From Actinomadura pelletieri DSM 43383 (GTDB lineage: Bacteria > Actinomycetota > Actinomycetes > Streptosporangiales > Streptosporangiaceae), in contig NZ_RBWU01000003.1 of the NCBI RefSeq assembly GCF_003634705.1, positions 434,001 through 498,000 of the forward strand: a stretch of DNA of 64,000 nt. The letters are read 5' to 3'. Position numbers and translations under genes: made by a program. The stretch's first letter is position 1. The number at the start of each line of letters is the position of its first letter. The notes under the pieces are model-generated. The model saw only the letters and a list, made by a program, of their open reading frames with translations. It searched no databases and was not told the DNA's origin. Below, piece after piece: positions 41,457 to 50,543 of this stretch.

Positions 41457-42968
41457 TCAGGAACGGCGTGCGGGGGCGCCGGGGACGCCGCCGACGACGC
41501 GCAGCGCGAGCGCCGGGCACATCGCGACCGCCTTCTGCACGTCCTTCTCCATCCAGGACGGGATGTCGGTGCCGAGCACGACCGGGAACCCGTGGCGGTC
41601 GAGTTGGATCAGCTCGGGGACGAGGTAGGCGCACAGGCCGTGCCCGTCGCAGCGGCTCCAGTCGATCGCGACCCGCCCCTCCGAGCCGTCCGGCACCGGC
41701 AACGGCAGCACCCCGTAGGTCGCGAGGCCGCAGCCGCCGCCCCACCGGTGCGCGTCGATGTCCGCGCCGAACGCCTCCATCGCCGACACGACGAACTTGG
41801 CGGTCCCGTCCGGGTGGGTGCAGGCGCCACGGCCACGGCCGACGGACGCGGCGCGGCGGACGTCCTCGACCGTCCCGGCCCCCTCGGTGAGCGCGTTCAG
41901 GGACCGGACGACGTCGGGCAGCCCGAGCCGGCACGGCCCGCACTGCCCGGCGGACTGCGCGGCCAGGTACGCGGCGATCCTGGCGACCTCGCCGAGCGGG
42001 CAGGTGCCCTGGGTGAGCGGCAGGATGATCCCGGCGCCGACCGTCCCGCCGACCCGGCGCATCCCGGCGCGTGACAGCACGGCCCTGGACACCGCCGCCG
42101 GGTCGAGCCACATCCCGTGGTAGCCGCCGACGAGCACGCCCGGGGACGGCGGCACCTGGCACCGGTCGAGGACGGCCTGGAGCGGCGTGCCGAGCGGCGC
42201 CTCCACGACCTGGGTGCCGCCGACGGTGAGCAGCGTGGTGCCCGGCTCGTCCGGCGTGCCGGCCGAGGCGTACAGGTCGGGGCCGAGGGAGACGAGCACG
42301 GCGAGCTGCGCGAACGTCTCGGTGTTGGACAGCAGCGTCGGGTAGCCGTCCACGCCGGACTCGGCCGCGCGTACCTTGACGCCCGGCGGGATCGGCGTCT
42401 CCCCGTTGATCGCGCGGATGACCGCGCCGCTCTCGCCGGAGATGAACCGCTCCGTCAGCCGGACGATCCGCGCGGGCATCCGCCGCTCGCCGATCGCGGC
42501 GCGGACCGACCGGGCCGCCTCGTCGTCCTCGACGGCGACGACGACCCGCTGGGTGCCGAGCGCGGACGCGGCGAGCTGCGCGCCGTCGAGGACCAGGTGC
42601 GGCGCCCGGGTCAGCAGCACCTTGTCCTTGGCGCTGCCGGGTTCGCCCTCGGCGCCGTTCACCACCACGACGACGTCCTCGCAGGAGCCGCGGCCGTCGC
42701 GCCGCTCGCCGGGCAGCGGCGCCGGGTCCGCGGTCGGGTACCGCACCCGCGCCGCCACCGCCGTGAGCTTGCGGGCGAACGGGAAGCCCGCGCCGCCACG
42801 CCCCCGAAGGTCGACCTGTTCACATGCCCGGACCAGGTCTTCCAGCGTCGGCGCGCGGAGCTTTCCGTGGACGGCGAGGTGCCGGTCGAGGTCCAGCCGG
42901 TCGAACCGGTCGAACCCCAGCGTCAGCCGGGGACCGTCGATGCCGGAGACGGTGACGGTCGAGGTCAT
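41457..42968 (-). CDS. NuoF-like NADH-binding flavoprotein fused to a ferredoxin
   Basis: A 503-residue fusion. Residues about 45-300 are NuoF-like: 'DLRGRGGAGFPFARKL' (FMN) and 'VVNGAEGEPGSAKDKVLL' (NADH). The SLBB region and iron-sulfur segment show 'QSAGQCGPCRLG' and 'GACTHPDG': three Cys remain, the first being Ala where NuoF has SCG. The C-terminal about 70 residues form a small ferredoxin with 'CDGHGLCAYLVPELI' and 'CPALAL' that suits a 3Fe-4S or modified 4Fe-4S cluster. It would pass electrons from NAD(P)H to the haem-type membrane protein encoded upstream, whose gene it overlaps by 4 bp. Confidence 0.88.
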   Translation of the reverse strand: MTSTVTVSGIDGPRLTLGFDRFDRLDLDRHLAVHGKLRAPTLEDLVRACEQVDLRGRGGAGFPFARKLTAVAARVRYPTADPAPLPGERRDGRGSCEDVVVVVNGAEGEPGSAKDKVLLTRAPHLVLDGAQLAASALGTQRVVVAVEDDEAARSVRAAIGERRMPARIVRLTERFISGESGAVIRAINGETPIPPGVKVRAAESGVDGYPTLLSNTETFAQLAVLVSLGPDLYASAGTPDEPGTTLLTVGGTQVVEAPLGTPLQAVLDRCQVPPSPGVLVGGYHGMWLDPAAVSRAVLSRAGMRRVGGTVGAGIILPLTQGTCPLGEVARIAAYLAAQSAGQCGPCRLGLPDVVRSLNALTEGAGTVEDVRRAASVGRGRGACTHPDGTAKFVVSAMEAFGADIDAHRWGGGCGLATYGVLPLPVPDGSEGRVAIDWSRCDGHGLCAYLVPELIQLDRHGFPVVLGTDIPSWMEKDVQKAVAMCPALALRVVGGVPGAPARRS

Positions 42969-43762
42969 CGCAGGACCTCGGTATCGCGGACGTCGCCGGT
43001 ACCGCCGCGGGCCGCGGCGGCGGCACGGGCCTCCTCGTGCTCCCAGGCCGCCATGGCGCGCCGGTCGCGGCGCCGTCCGGCGCCGTCCGGCCGGGAGAAC
43101 GCGTCGGTCTCGTCGCCGAGCCGGGACAGCTCCCGCGGTTTGATCACGACGATGATCCGGGTGATCAGCGCGAGCACGACGAACACCACGCTCAGCACGT
43201 AGGACAGCACCACCCACGGCGCGGCGGACCTCCCGGCGACCAGCCCGTGCACGATCGCCGTCGGCCAGGAGACATAGGCGAGGACGTGCATCGACCGCCA
43301 CACCCACGCGTTGCCGCGGAACGCGAACCGGGCCCGCAGCACCCCGGTGACCACGATGATGATCATCAGGTCGGCGGCGACGGTGCCGAGCCCGACCGGT
43401 CCGACGGACGGGACGACGATCTGGGTGGGCAGCGCCAGCCCCGCCATCACCTTCACCGAGACGTGCGCGACGAGCATCGCGGTCGCCACGACGGCGGCGG
43501 CGCGGTGCAGGGCCTGCGCGAGCACCCGGTGCCGGATGTGCAGGATCAGCCGTTCGGTCGCGAGCAGCCCGCTCATCACCGCGGTGGTGTAGGCGAGCAG
43601 CGCGAAGACCCCGGCGTAGAAGTTGAGGAAGTACTGCACGTTCGCGACCGCGACGGCGCCCTGCGGGGTCGCCGCGCCGACGAGGACGAGCACCGCGCCG
43701 ACGAGCACCACGCGCAGCACCCAGCCGGGCACAGCGGGATCATCACTGTTGCGAATTCTCAC
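42965..43762 (-). CDS. Ferric-reductase-like transmembrane (haem b) protein
   Basis: A 265-residue membrane protein with about six helices. Histidines in 'ERLILHIRHRVLAQALHRAA', 'AHVSVKVMAG', 'RSMHVLAYVSW' and 'TAIVHGLVAG' lie in or near helices and could ligate two b haems as in cytochrome b561/ferric-reductase folds. The C-terminal 50 residues are charged and cytosolic. GTG 43762 has AGAGGAG 8 nt upstream and overlaps the upstream gene's stop by 4 bp; its own stop overlaps the NuoF-like start. Acceptor unknown. Confidence 0.85.
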   Translation of the reverse strand: MRIRNSDDPAVPGWVLRVVLVGAVLVLVGAATPQGAVAVANVQYFLNFYAGVFALLAYTTAVMSGLLATERLILHIRHRVLAQALHRAAAVVATAMLVAHVSVKVMAGLALPTQIVVPSVGPVGLGTVAADLMIIIVVTGVLRARFAFRGNAWVWRSMHVLAYVSWPTAIVHGLVAGRSAAPWVVLSYVLSVVFVVLALITRIIVVIKPRELSRLGDETDAFSRPDGAGRRRDRRAMAAWEHEEARAAAAARGGTGDVRDTEVLR

Positions 43763-45735
43763 CGATCGGACTCCTCTTCTGGAGTTGCGGCCGTCGCCGG
43801 AGCGGCGACCGGTCCCGCGCCGTCCTCCGGTGGGACGTCGGAGGGCGGCGGGGACGGCGGGGAGGACGGAGTGGCCGGGGAGGTCGGGGACTCGTCCGCC
43901 GGGGGGACCGGGCCGAGGTTGGCCAGCAGCCCCCCGGGGAGCACCTGGAGGACGCCGCGTTCGGCGAACCCGCGCGGTGGCTCGGCGTCCTCGCGGAACG
44001 TCCAGCCGCCGATCCGCGCGCCGTCGAGCGGGACCGTTCCGCCGCCGCGCCGGACCCCGAACGCGACCTCGGCGCGGGGCGCGGCGGCACCGCCGCACGG
44101 CCGGACGGTGCCGGTGCGGCCGAGCGGGTCGCCCTGTTCGACGACGGCACCGTCGCGCGGCTCCGCCGGCACGTCCCCGACATGGTGGTAGGTGGTCGCG
44201 ACACCGCTCGGATGGATCACCATGAGCATCGCGTGACCCGCCGGGTCGGCGCAGAAGCGGTAGAGGTGGCCCTCGCCGGACGCGAGGACGCGCCCGTCGC
44301 CGCCCGAGAACGCCAGCGACGCCAGCGGGCGCGGGGGCCGCGACCCGTCCGAGGTCGTCATCGACCACGCCTCACCGACCTTCCACGGCAGCATCAACCC
44401 GGCTCCGCCGCGCGCCCCCGTGACGAGCGCGGCGGCCTGCGCGGCCGTGACCGTCGCGTACCGGCGCAGGGCCCTGGCCTCCGCGACCGGCATGACGTCG
44501 GTGGAGACGGCGCCGAGCAGGTCGTCGAACAGGCGTCCGCCGGACAGCGCGACCTGCCATTCCCGGCCGGTCCAGCGCGCCGCGTAGAACGCGACCTCGG
44601 GGTTCGCGGCGCTCGCGGCGGGGACGGGGATCGCGGTGGTGCCGAACACCCAGGTCTTGTCCGCGCTGGTCCGGGTGGTGCCCACGATCGGCGCCGCGTT
44701 CGAGGCGGCGCCGTAGGCACGGCGGGCGGCGACACCGCGCTGCTCCAGCGTCAGTTTCCGGACGCGCGTGGTCAGGAGCCGCAGGTCCGGGCCGCTGCGC
44801 GGGCCCGGCGCGCCGCTCTGGCCGGGCCGGGGATCCCGCCGGGCGGGATCGTCGGAGCCGCCGCCGGACCTCGGCGGCGTGAGCGCGCGCTCGGAGCCGA
44901 TGGGGCTCGACGGCCCGCCGATGGGCCCGCCTTCCAGCAACGCCCGTTCGGCGATGCCGAGCAGGGAGAGGCCGACGGCGGTGGACAGCACGATCGCGCC
45001 GATGCCGAGCCGGTCGCTCGGGCCCCGGCCGCGCCGCGGTCTCGCCTTCGGGCCCGGCCTCGGCGGGACGCCGCGCCGTGCCCGACGCTCCGGGCGTCGC
45101 CGGGGACGTGGCCGTTCGGCGCCCCGGGCCCAGGTCCCGCGTGCCGGGGTCTCGCGCGGCGCGGTCTCGCGCGGCGCGGCCCCGCGCGGCCGGGTCTCGC
45201 GGGAACGGTCCCGGCGAGGTGCGGGTCCGCCCATCCGCGCGTCGTTCCGCTCGGGCATGGCGCCGAGCCGTTCGGTCCGGGCGTCGAACCGGTCGGCACG
45301 TTCCCGTGGGGGTCGGCCACGCGGGTCAGGCGGCGGTGTCCGGGGCTCGGGGGGCCGGTTACGCGCGCCGAACCGGTCCGTGCGCGCGTCTTCCCGCCCG
45401 TCGGCCCACCCGTCGTCCCGCCCGTCGTCGCGCCGCGAACCGTCGTCCCGCCCTGGACGGGGTCGCGGCCGCTCCGCACTTCCGCGGGACCGTTCCGCCT
45501 CGGCCTTCTCGCGCCGTTTCGTCGCGCGCCGGCTCGGTCCGCGGCGGGACGACCGTCGTCCGCGCTCGGACCAGTCCGGCTGTTGTGACCACCAGGACCC
45601 CTCGGGCCACTGCGGCTCCTCGGACCTGGGCCCCTGCCGGGGCTCGGGTCTCGACGAGGGGCGCGCGGGCGGCTCTGCCCACCATTCGGCATGCGTATCG
45701 TTCCGGGACGCATGCCCCATATCGCGTCGCGCCAT
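43759..45735 (-). CDS. Membrane protein with degenerate LytM (M23-like) domain and long Arg-rich cytosolic arm
   Basis: A 658-residue protein. Residues 1-240 are Arg/Pro/Asp/Ser-rich and likely disordered ('RPRRRPERRARRGVPPRPGP'); one membrane helix spans 243-263; the outer part contains a helical region (about 320-460) and a LytM-like fold (about 480-570: 'HAMLMVIHPSGVATTYHHVG', 'VVEQGDPLGRTGTVRPCGGA'). Active M23 enzymes end in an HxH zinc motif; here the position reads 'RAEVAFGV', so it is probably not an active peptidase. CAGGAG precedes ATG 45735. It heads the redox operon, overlapping the next gene by 4 bp. Confidence 0.78.
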   Translation of the reverse strand: MARRDMGHASRNDTHAEWWAEPPARPSSRPEPRQGPRSEEPQWPEGSWWSQQPDWSERGRRSSRRGPSRRATKRREKAEAERSRGSAERPRPRPGRDDGSRRDDGRDDGWADGREDARTDRFGARNRPPEPRTPPPDPRGRPPRERADRFDARTERLGAMPERNDARMGGPAPRRDRSRETRPRGAAPRETAPRETPARGTWARGAERPRPRRRPERRARRGVPPRPGPKARPRRGRGPSDRLGIGAIVLSTAVGLSLLGIAERALLEGGPIGGPSSPIGSERALTPPRSGGGSDDPARRDPRPGQSGAPGPRSGPDLRLLTTRVRKLTLEQRGVAARRAYGAASNAAPIVGTTRTSADKTWVFGTTAIPVPAASAANPEVAFYAARWTGREWQVALSGGRLFDDLLGAVSTDVMPVAEARALRRYATVTAAQAAALVTGARGGAGLMLPWKVGEAWSMTTSDGSRPPRPLASLAFSGGDGRVLASGEGHLYRFCADPAGHAMLMVIHPSGVATTYHHVGDVPAEPRDGAVVEQGDPLGRTGTVRPCGGAAAPRAEVAFGVRRGGGTVPLDGARIGGWTFREDAEPPRGFAERGVLQVLPGGLLANLGPVPPADESPTSPATPSSPPSPPPSDVPPEDGAGPVAAPATAATPEEESDR

Positions 45736-46047
45736 GCCCTCTCCTGTGGAGGAGACGGAGGGCTCGGCGAACGCCGGTGGCTCCGTGCCGTCAGGCTGCT
45801 CGCCCGGCGGCGGTCCCGCTGAGACATCGGGAACCGCGGTACGGGAGCCCGCTCGCTCCAACCGCGTTCCCCGAACGGATTCCGGTGCGAATCCGCTCGA
45901 TCACTCCCGGGAGCATACGCCCCGTGGGTCACTCAGACGCGCGTTGGTGCCGAAAAAACGTGCCATCCCGATCTCGCGGTCGATCCGTTCTCCCCTGCAA
46001 TACGCGCGAACTCCGTGACATGTTCAACGCGTCTGCGCGGGAGGCGT
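45736..46047. other. Intergenic region upstream of the degenerate LytM gene
   Basis: 312 bp between two minus-strand genes. It holds the Shine-Dalgarno of the LytM-like gene and, on the minus strand, TATGCT (45912-45917), the best -10 candidate, about 175 bp upstream of ATG 45735. An in-frame upstream extension to 45861 is possible but lacks a ribosome site. No RNA element was recognised. Confidence 0.5.
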
Positions 46048-47589
46048 TCAGCGCAGTCCCCGCAGGAAACGGGCGGCCAACGGCACCGCGACCTTCGGGC
46101 CCGAGCCGCCCGCCTCGACGAAGACCGAGAACGCGATGTCGTCGCGGTAGCCGATGAACCAGGCGTGCGACCGCCCGTCGCCCAACTCGGCCGTGCCGGT
46201 TTTGCCCGCCGTGCCGTCCGGGAGCCCGGCCCCGGCGGCGGTGCCGCCGGTGACGACCGCCGTCATCATCGTGCGCAGCGCCGCCGCCCCCAGTATCGCG
46301 CGAGGCTCCGGTGTCACTCCCCCGCCCTCGCGGATCAGCTTCGGCGACACCAGCCGGGGCGACCGCCAGGACCCGTCCGCCACGGCCGCCGCCACCGACG
46401 CCATCAGTAGCGGGCTCGCCTCGACCTGCCCCTGCCCGATCGCCGACTCCGCCAGTTCGGCGCCGTTGTGCGGCTCGGGGTAACTCCCCTCCACGGCGTT
46501 CACGCCCGGGGTGATCGGCATGCCGAAGCCGAAGCGGCGTGCGCTCGCCACCATCTTGGCCACGCCGAGCCGTTCGACCGCGAGCCGCGCGAACGTCGTG
46601 TTGCAGGACGCGGCGAACGCGTCCCGCAGCGTCGTCCGGCCGAGCGCGTGATCCCCGTCGTTGCGGATGGTGCGTTGTGCCGTGACCACCGAGGCCGGGC
46701 AGTCGACCCCGGTTCCGGCACCGGACCCGTCCGCGACCAGCGCGCCCGCGGTCACCACCTTGAACGTCGAGCCGGGCGGGTAGCGACCGATGACGGCGCC
46801 GAGCCCGCCGAGCCTGTCGGCCATGGCGAGGACCGCACCGCTCTTCGGCCGGAGCGCCACGATCGCGGCCCGCTCCGGGGCGGACTCCAGCGCCTTCTCC
46901 GCCGCCTGCTGTATCCGCCGGTCCAGCGTCGTCTCGATCTCCCTGCCCTTCTCGACGCCGAACAGCTTGACCCGCTGCGGCCGCCCGCCGCCGTCACGGA
47001 GCTCGACCGCCCAGGCGGTCTGCTCCTCGACCTCCTCGAGCTGGGACGCGATCCCGGCGACATAGGGCGCGAGCGGCCCGTCGTCCGGCAACGGCCGCCC
47101 GTCCCGTGCGGTCAGGGACAGGGCCGGGACGTTCACCTGACGCATCGCCCACTGGCCGCCGCCTCTCAGCCCCGGATACAGCGTCGCGGGCGACCACAGG
47201 ACACGCCACCGCCCCTCGCGTCGCCCGAGCCGCAGTTCCGAGGCGAACGACCAGTCCCCGTGCCCGGCGAGATTGCGAGTCACCTGGAAAGCGACGCGCG
47301 CGGCGTCCGTACCGGACCGGACGACGGGGCCCGGCTTCAACTCGATGCTGGTGACCGCTAGACCGTCCGACAGCGCCTTGTGCTGCGCGGCGAAGCTCGC
47401 GGGCGGATCGGCGACGAACTCGCGCATTTTCTCCAGGTCCCCATTCCGCCACGCCGCGAAGTATCCGGCCGTTACCCGCTCGGCGGTGTCGGGGTCCCGG
47501 TCGGGGCGCAGCATCCAGCCCACCACGAGACCTCCCACCAGCACCACGGCTAACACCCCGGCCAGCGCCACCACGCCTCGATACCGCAC
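46048..47589 (-). CDS. Class B penicillin-binding protein with MecA-N (NTF2-like) domain
   Basis: A 513-residue transpeptidase. An N-terminal membrane anchor ('VALAGVLAVVLVGGLVVGWM') is followed by an NTF2-like MecA_N domain (about 30-140), a linker dimerisation region and the transpeptidase domain with SxxK 'YPPGSTFKVV', SxN 'ASCNTTFARL' and KTG 'TAGKTGTAELG'. All catalytic motifs are intact. The domain order is that of PBP2a-like proteins, in actinobacteria a housekeeping type. GTG 47589 with GGAGG 7 nt upstream is preferred over GTG 47607. Confidence 0.93.
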   Translation of the reverse strand: MRYRGVVALAGVLAVVLVGGLVVGWMLRPDRDPDTAERVTAGYFAAWRNGDLEKMREFVADPPASFAAQHKALSDGLAVTSIELKPGPVVRSGTDAARVAFQVTRNLAGHGDWSFASELRLGRREGRWRVLWSPATLYPGLRGGGQWAMRQVNVPALSLTARDGRPLPDDGPLAPYVAGIASQLEEVEEQTAWAVELRDGGGRPQRVKLFGVEKGREIETTLDRRIQQAAEKALESAPERAAIVALRPKSGAVLAMADRLGGLGAVIGRYPPGSTFKVVTAGALVADGSGAGTGVDCPASVVTAQRTIRNDGDHALGRTTLRDAFAASCNTTFARLAVERLGVAKMVASARRFGFGMPITPGVNAVEGSYPEPHNGAELAESAIGQGQVEASPLLMASVAAAVADGSWRSPRLVSPKLIREGGGVTPEPRAILGAAALRTMMTAVVTGGTAAGAGLPDGTAGKTGTAELGDGRSHAWFIGYRDDIAFSVFVEAGGSGPKVAVPLAARFLRGLR

Positions 47590-47722
47590 CCGTCCACCTC
47601 CACGCACCGGCTGACATCGAAGATGATCATCTCAGGGTCCGGATATTCGTACATGAAATGGAACGCGGCAATCACAACTATTTGCGGCGCCCCATCTCCT
47701 TCGGAACCTTACGGCCCGTGTT

Positions 47723-48847
47723 TCATGGAGTGAGAAGCGTGTCCAATCGGGCACTCTGGGTTTCCCAACGCCATTCGCTTTCGATCCAGGATCGACCCTT
47801 CTCACCCATTCGGCGGGACCGCTCCGGGTCGGAGAGCAGTGCGGTGACGGCCTCGGCGACGCGGAGAACGGAACGTCCCGGCACGACGAGACCGGTCTCC
47901 CCCTCCAGGACGGCGTCGGGCGCGCCGCCGGAGTCCCCCGCCACGACGGGAAGGCCGGTGGCCGACGCCTCCAGGTAGACGATCCCGAGCCCCTCCACGT
48001 CCAGACCACGGCGACGGGTGCGGCACGGCATCGCGAACACGTCGCCCGCGTCGTAGTGGGCGGGCAGCTCGTCCCACGGCACGCCCCCGGTGAACACGAC
48101 CGACCCGTCCACGCCGAGGGAGACGGCGAGGCGCCGCAGGGTGGGAAGGTAGGGGCCGCCGCCGACGAGGAGGAGCGCCGCGTCCGGGACCGCGCGCAGC
48201 ACGTGCGGCCACGCGTGGAGCAGGGCGTCCTGGCCCTTGCGCGGCACCAGGCGGGACACGCACACCACCACCGGACGGTCCGACAGGCCGTGCCGGGCCC
48301 TGATCTCGGCACCGCCCGCGCCGGGACGGAACACCGTGTCGTCCACGCCGGGCGCCAGGCGGGCCATGCGCGCCGCGGCCTCCGGGGACAGCGCGCCCGC
48401 CATGCGGGACCGGGTGTACTCGCCGAGGTAGGTCAGCGCGTCCACCGAGTCACCGATGCGGCCAAGGAGGTTCCGCGCGACCGGCAGGGACGCCCAGCCC
48501 GCCTCGTGGCCGTGTGTGATCCCGACGAGCCGCGCGGCGCCGCGCCGCCGCAGCGCCGGGGCAAGCAGACCGAGCGGCGCCGCCGCCCCGAACACCACCG
48601 TGTCGCAGCCCTCCGCGCGCAGGACGTCCCCGGCCCGCCGCAGCACGGTCGGCTCGGGCAGCATCAGCGGACCCGGGTGCCGGACGACCGGGAAGGGCTG
48701 CTCCGCGTCGAACTCCGCCGCGCCCTTCCACGCCGGTGCGTACACGACCACCGCGCCGGGCGGGCGCCGCGCCGCGAGACCGTGCACGAACGCCTGGATG
48801 CCGCCCGGACGCGGCGGGAAGTCGTTGGTGACGAACAGGGTCTTCAT
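47723..48847 (-). CDS. pimB: GT4-family glycosyltransferase, PimB-like
   Basis: A 374-residue glycosyltransferase. 'MKTLFVTNDFPPRPGGIQAF' is typical of PimB-type mannosyltransferases; 'GITHGHEAGWASLPVARNLL', 'CVSRLVPRKGQDALLHAWPH', 'LLLVGGGPYLPTLRRLA' and 'RRRGLDVEGLGIVYLEASAT' (E-x7-E) follow. PimB adds the second mannose to phosphatidylinositol mannoside using GDP-mannose. The mycobacterial homologue (Rv2188c) occupies the same gene neighbourhood. GGAAG precedes ATG 48847. Confidence 0.9.
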   Translation of the reverse strand: MKTLFVTNDFPPRPGGIQAFVHGLAARRPPGAVVVYAPAWKGAAEFDAEQPFPVVRHPGPLMLPEPTVLRRAGDVLRAEGCDTVVFGAAAPLGLLAPALRRRGAARLVGITHGHEAGWASLPVARNLLGRIGDSVDALTYLGEYTRSRMAGALSPEAAARMARLAPGVDDTVFRPGAGGAEIRARHGLSDRPVVVCVSRLVPRKGQDALLHAWPHVLRAVPDAALLLVGGGPYLPTLRRLAVSLGVDGSVVFTGGVPWDELPAHYDAGDVFAMPCRTRRRGLDVEGLGIVYLEASATGLPVVAGDSGGAPDAVLEGETGLVVPGRSVLRVAEAVTALLSDPERSRRMGEKGRSWIESEWRWETQSARLDTLLTP

Positions 48848-48865
48848 CGTTCTTCCAGCGTGCAT

Positions 48866-48903
48866 GGGAAAGGGCCCGGTGCCGCCGTGACGGCGCCGGG
48901 CCC
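48866..48903 (-). terminator. Intrinsic terminator of the ctaE-qcrCAB operon
   Basis: GGGCCCGGTGCCG (48872-48884) pairs with CGGCGCCGGGCCC (48891-48903), 13 pairs with one G-T and a 6-nt loop. On the minus strand it lies 15 bp past the qcrB stop and is followed by TTTCCC. Confidence 0.7.
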
Positions 48904-48917
48904 CGAGGGTCTCCGGG

Positions 48918-50543
48918 TCAGTGCCTGACCTGGGAGTCCGATCCGCTCTCGATCGCCTCGTGCTCGCCGTGCCCGTGCTCCTCGACGGGAATGTCGTCGA
49001 AGGTCCACGCGCGGCTCAGCCGCGAGCGCAGATGCCCGATCGGGCCCTTGGCACCGGGGGCGGGAACGCCCCTGGCGTCCCGCGCGGGCGCCTCCGGCCG
49101 GGCGTTCTCCTTCGACAGCAGGACGATCTTCTCGTCCTCGCGCGGCGCCTCGTGCCGCTCGGAGAACTTGCCCTCCGGCGACATCATGATGACGCCGCTC
49201 TCCACGCCGTGGCCGATGACGTCGGCGTCCCGGCGCTGGAGGCCCAGGCAGATCCGCTTGGTGATGATGAACGCCACGATCGGGCCCAGGATGACCGTCA
49301 CACGGAAGAACCAGGTCGTGGCGAACAGGGAAACGTGGAACCGCTCGGCGAGGACGTCGTTCGCGCCGGCGAGCCACAGCAGCCCGTAGAACGTCACGGC
49401 GGCGATACCGGTCGCGGTGCGGACCGGGGCGTTGCGGGGCCGGGTGTTGACATGGTGCTGGCGTTTGTCGCCGGTGATCCATGCCTCGACGAACGGCCAC
49501 GCCATCGCGCCGCCGAAGACGATGCCGAGCGGAAGCGTCGCCGGTATCAGCACGTTGAAGCTGACCGTGTGGCCCCACGCGCTGATCTCCCAGCCCGGCA
49601 TGATGCGCAGGGCGCCTTCCAGGACGCCCATGTACCAGTCGGGTTGGGAACCGGACGAGATCGCGCCGGGATCGTACGGTCCGAACAACCAGATCGGGTT
49701 GATCTGCGCGAACGCCCCGAGCAGCGCCGTGACGCCGAAGGTGAACAGGAAGTACGCGCCCGTCTTGGCCATGAACACCGGGTAGAACGGGTAGCCGTAC
49801 ACCTGCTTCTCGGTCTGGTTCTTGACCGGCATCGCCGTGTGCTTCTGATGCCACATGATCATCATGTGGGCGGTGACCAACCCGAGGATCAGTCCCGGTA
49901 TCAGCAGGATGTGCAGCACGTAGAGGCGCGGAATGATGTCCTGGCCGGGGAACTCACCGCCGAACAGGAACATGTAGCCGTAGGTGCCGACCAGCGGGAT
50001 CGACTCCAGGACGCCCTGGGTGATCCGCAGCCCGGTGCCGGACAGCAGGTCGTCGGGCAGCGAGTAGCCGAACAGGCCCTCCAGCATGCCGATCATGAAC
50101 ATGTTGATGCCGATGAGCCAGTTCAGCTCGCGCGGCTTGCGGTACGCGCCGGTGAAGAACACGCGCAGCATGTGCGCCAGGATCGACGCCATGAACAGGA
50201 TCGCGGCCCAGTGGTGGATCTGCCGCATCAGCAGACCACCGCGCACGTCGAAGCTGATGTGCAGCGTCGAGGCGTAGGCCTCGGACATCTTCACGCCCTG
50301 CAGCTTCGTGTACGAGCCGTCGTACACGACCTCCTTCATGCTCGGCTGGAACCAGAGCGTCAGGAACGTCCCGGTCAGCAGCAGGATGACGAAGGAGTAC
50401 AGGGCGATCTCGCCCAGCATGAACGACCAGTGGTCCGGAAAGACCTTCTTGACGTTGCGCCGGAAGAAGGTCGTGGAACCGAGCCGCTCGTCGATGAAGC
50501 CGAGGGTGCCCTCGATCGCCTTCGGTGCGGTCGTGTCGCTCAT
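48918..50543 (-). CDS. qcrB: Cytochrome bc1 complex cytochrome b subunit
   Basis: A 541-residue membrane subunit. Eight or more helices; haem-ligand His pairs in 'LLMRQIHHWAAILFMASILA' with 'HMLRVFFTGAYRKPRELNW' and in 'LYVLHILLIPG' with 'LGLVTAHMMIMWHQKH'; quinol-site 'QPDWYMG' replaces PEWY, as in other actinobacteria. The C-terminal about 120 residues form a hydrophilic actinobacterial extension. It oxidises menaquinol and passes electrons to QcrA and QcrC in the bc1-aa3 supercomplex. The start overlaps the qcrA stop by 4 bp. Confidence 0.97.
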   Translation of the reverse strand: MSDTTAPKAIEGTLGFIDERLGSTTFFRRNVKKVFPDHWSFMLGEIALYSFVILLLTGTFLTLWFQPSMKEVVYDGSYTKLQGVKMSEAYASTLHISFDVRGGLLMRQIHHWAAILFMASILAHMLRVFFTGAYRKPRELNWLIGINMFMIGMLEGLFGYSLPDDLLSGTGLRITQGVLESIPLVGTYGYMFLFGGEFPGQDIIPRLYVLHILLIPGLILGLVTAHMMIMWHQKHTAMPVKNQTEKQVYGYPFYPVFMAKTGAYFLFTFGVTALLGAFAQINPIWLFGPYDPGAISSGSQPDWYMGVLEGALRIMPGWEISAWGHTVSFNVLIPATLPLGIVFGGAMAWPFVEAWITGDKRQHHVNTRPRNAPVRTATGIAAVTFYGLLWLAGANDVLAERFHVSLFATTWFFRVTVILGPIVAFIITKRICLGLQRRDADVIGHGVESGVIMMSPEGKFSERHEAPREDEKIVLLSKENARPEAPARDARGVPAPGAKGPIGHLRSRLSRAWTFDDIPVEEHGHGEHEAIESGSDSQVRH

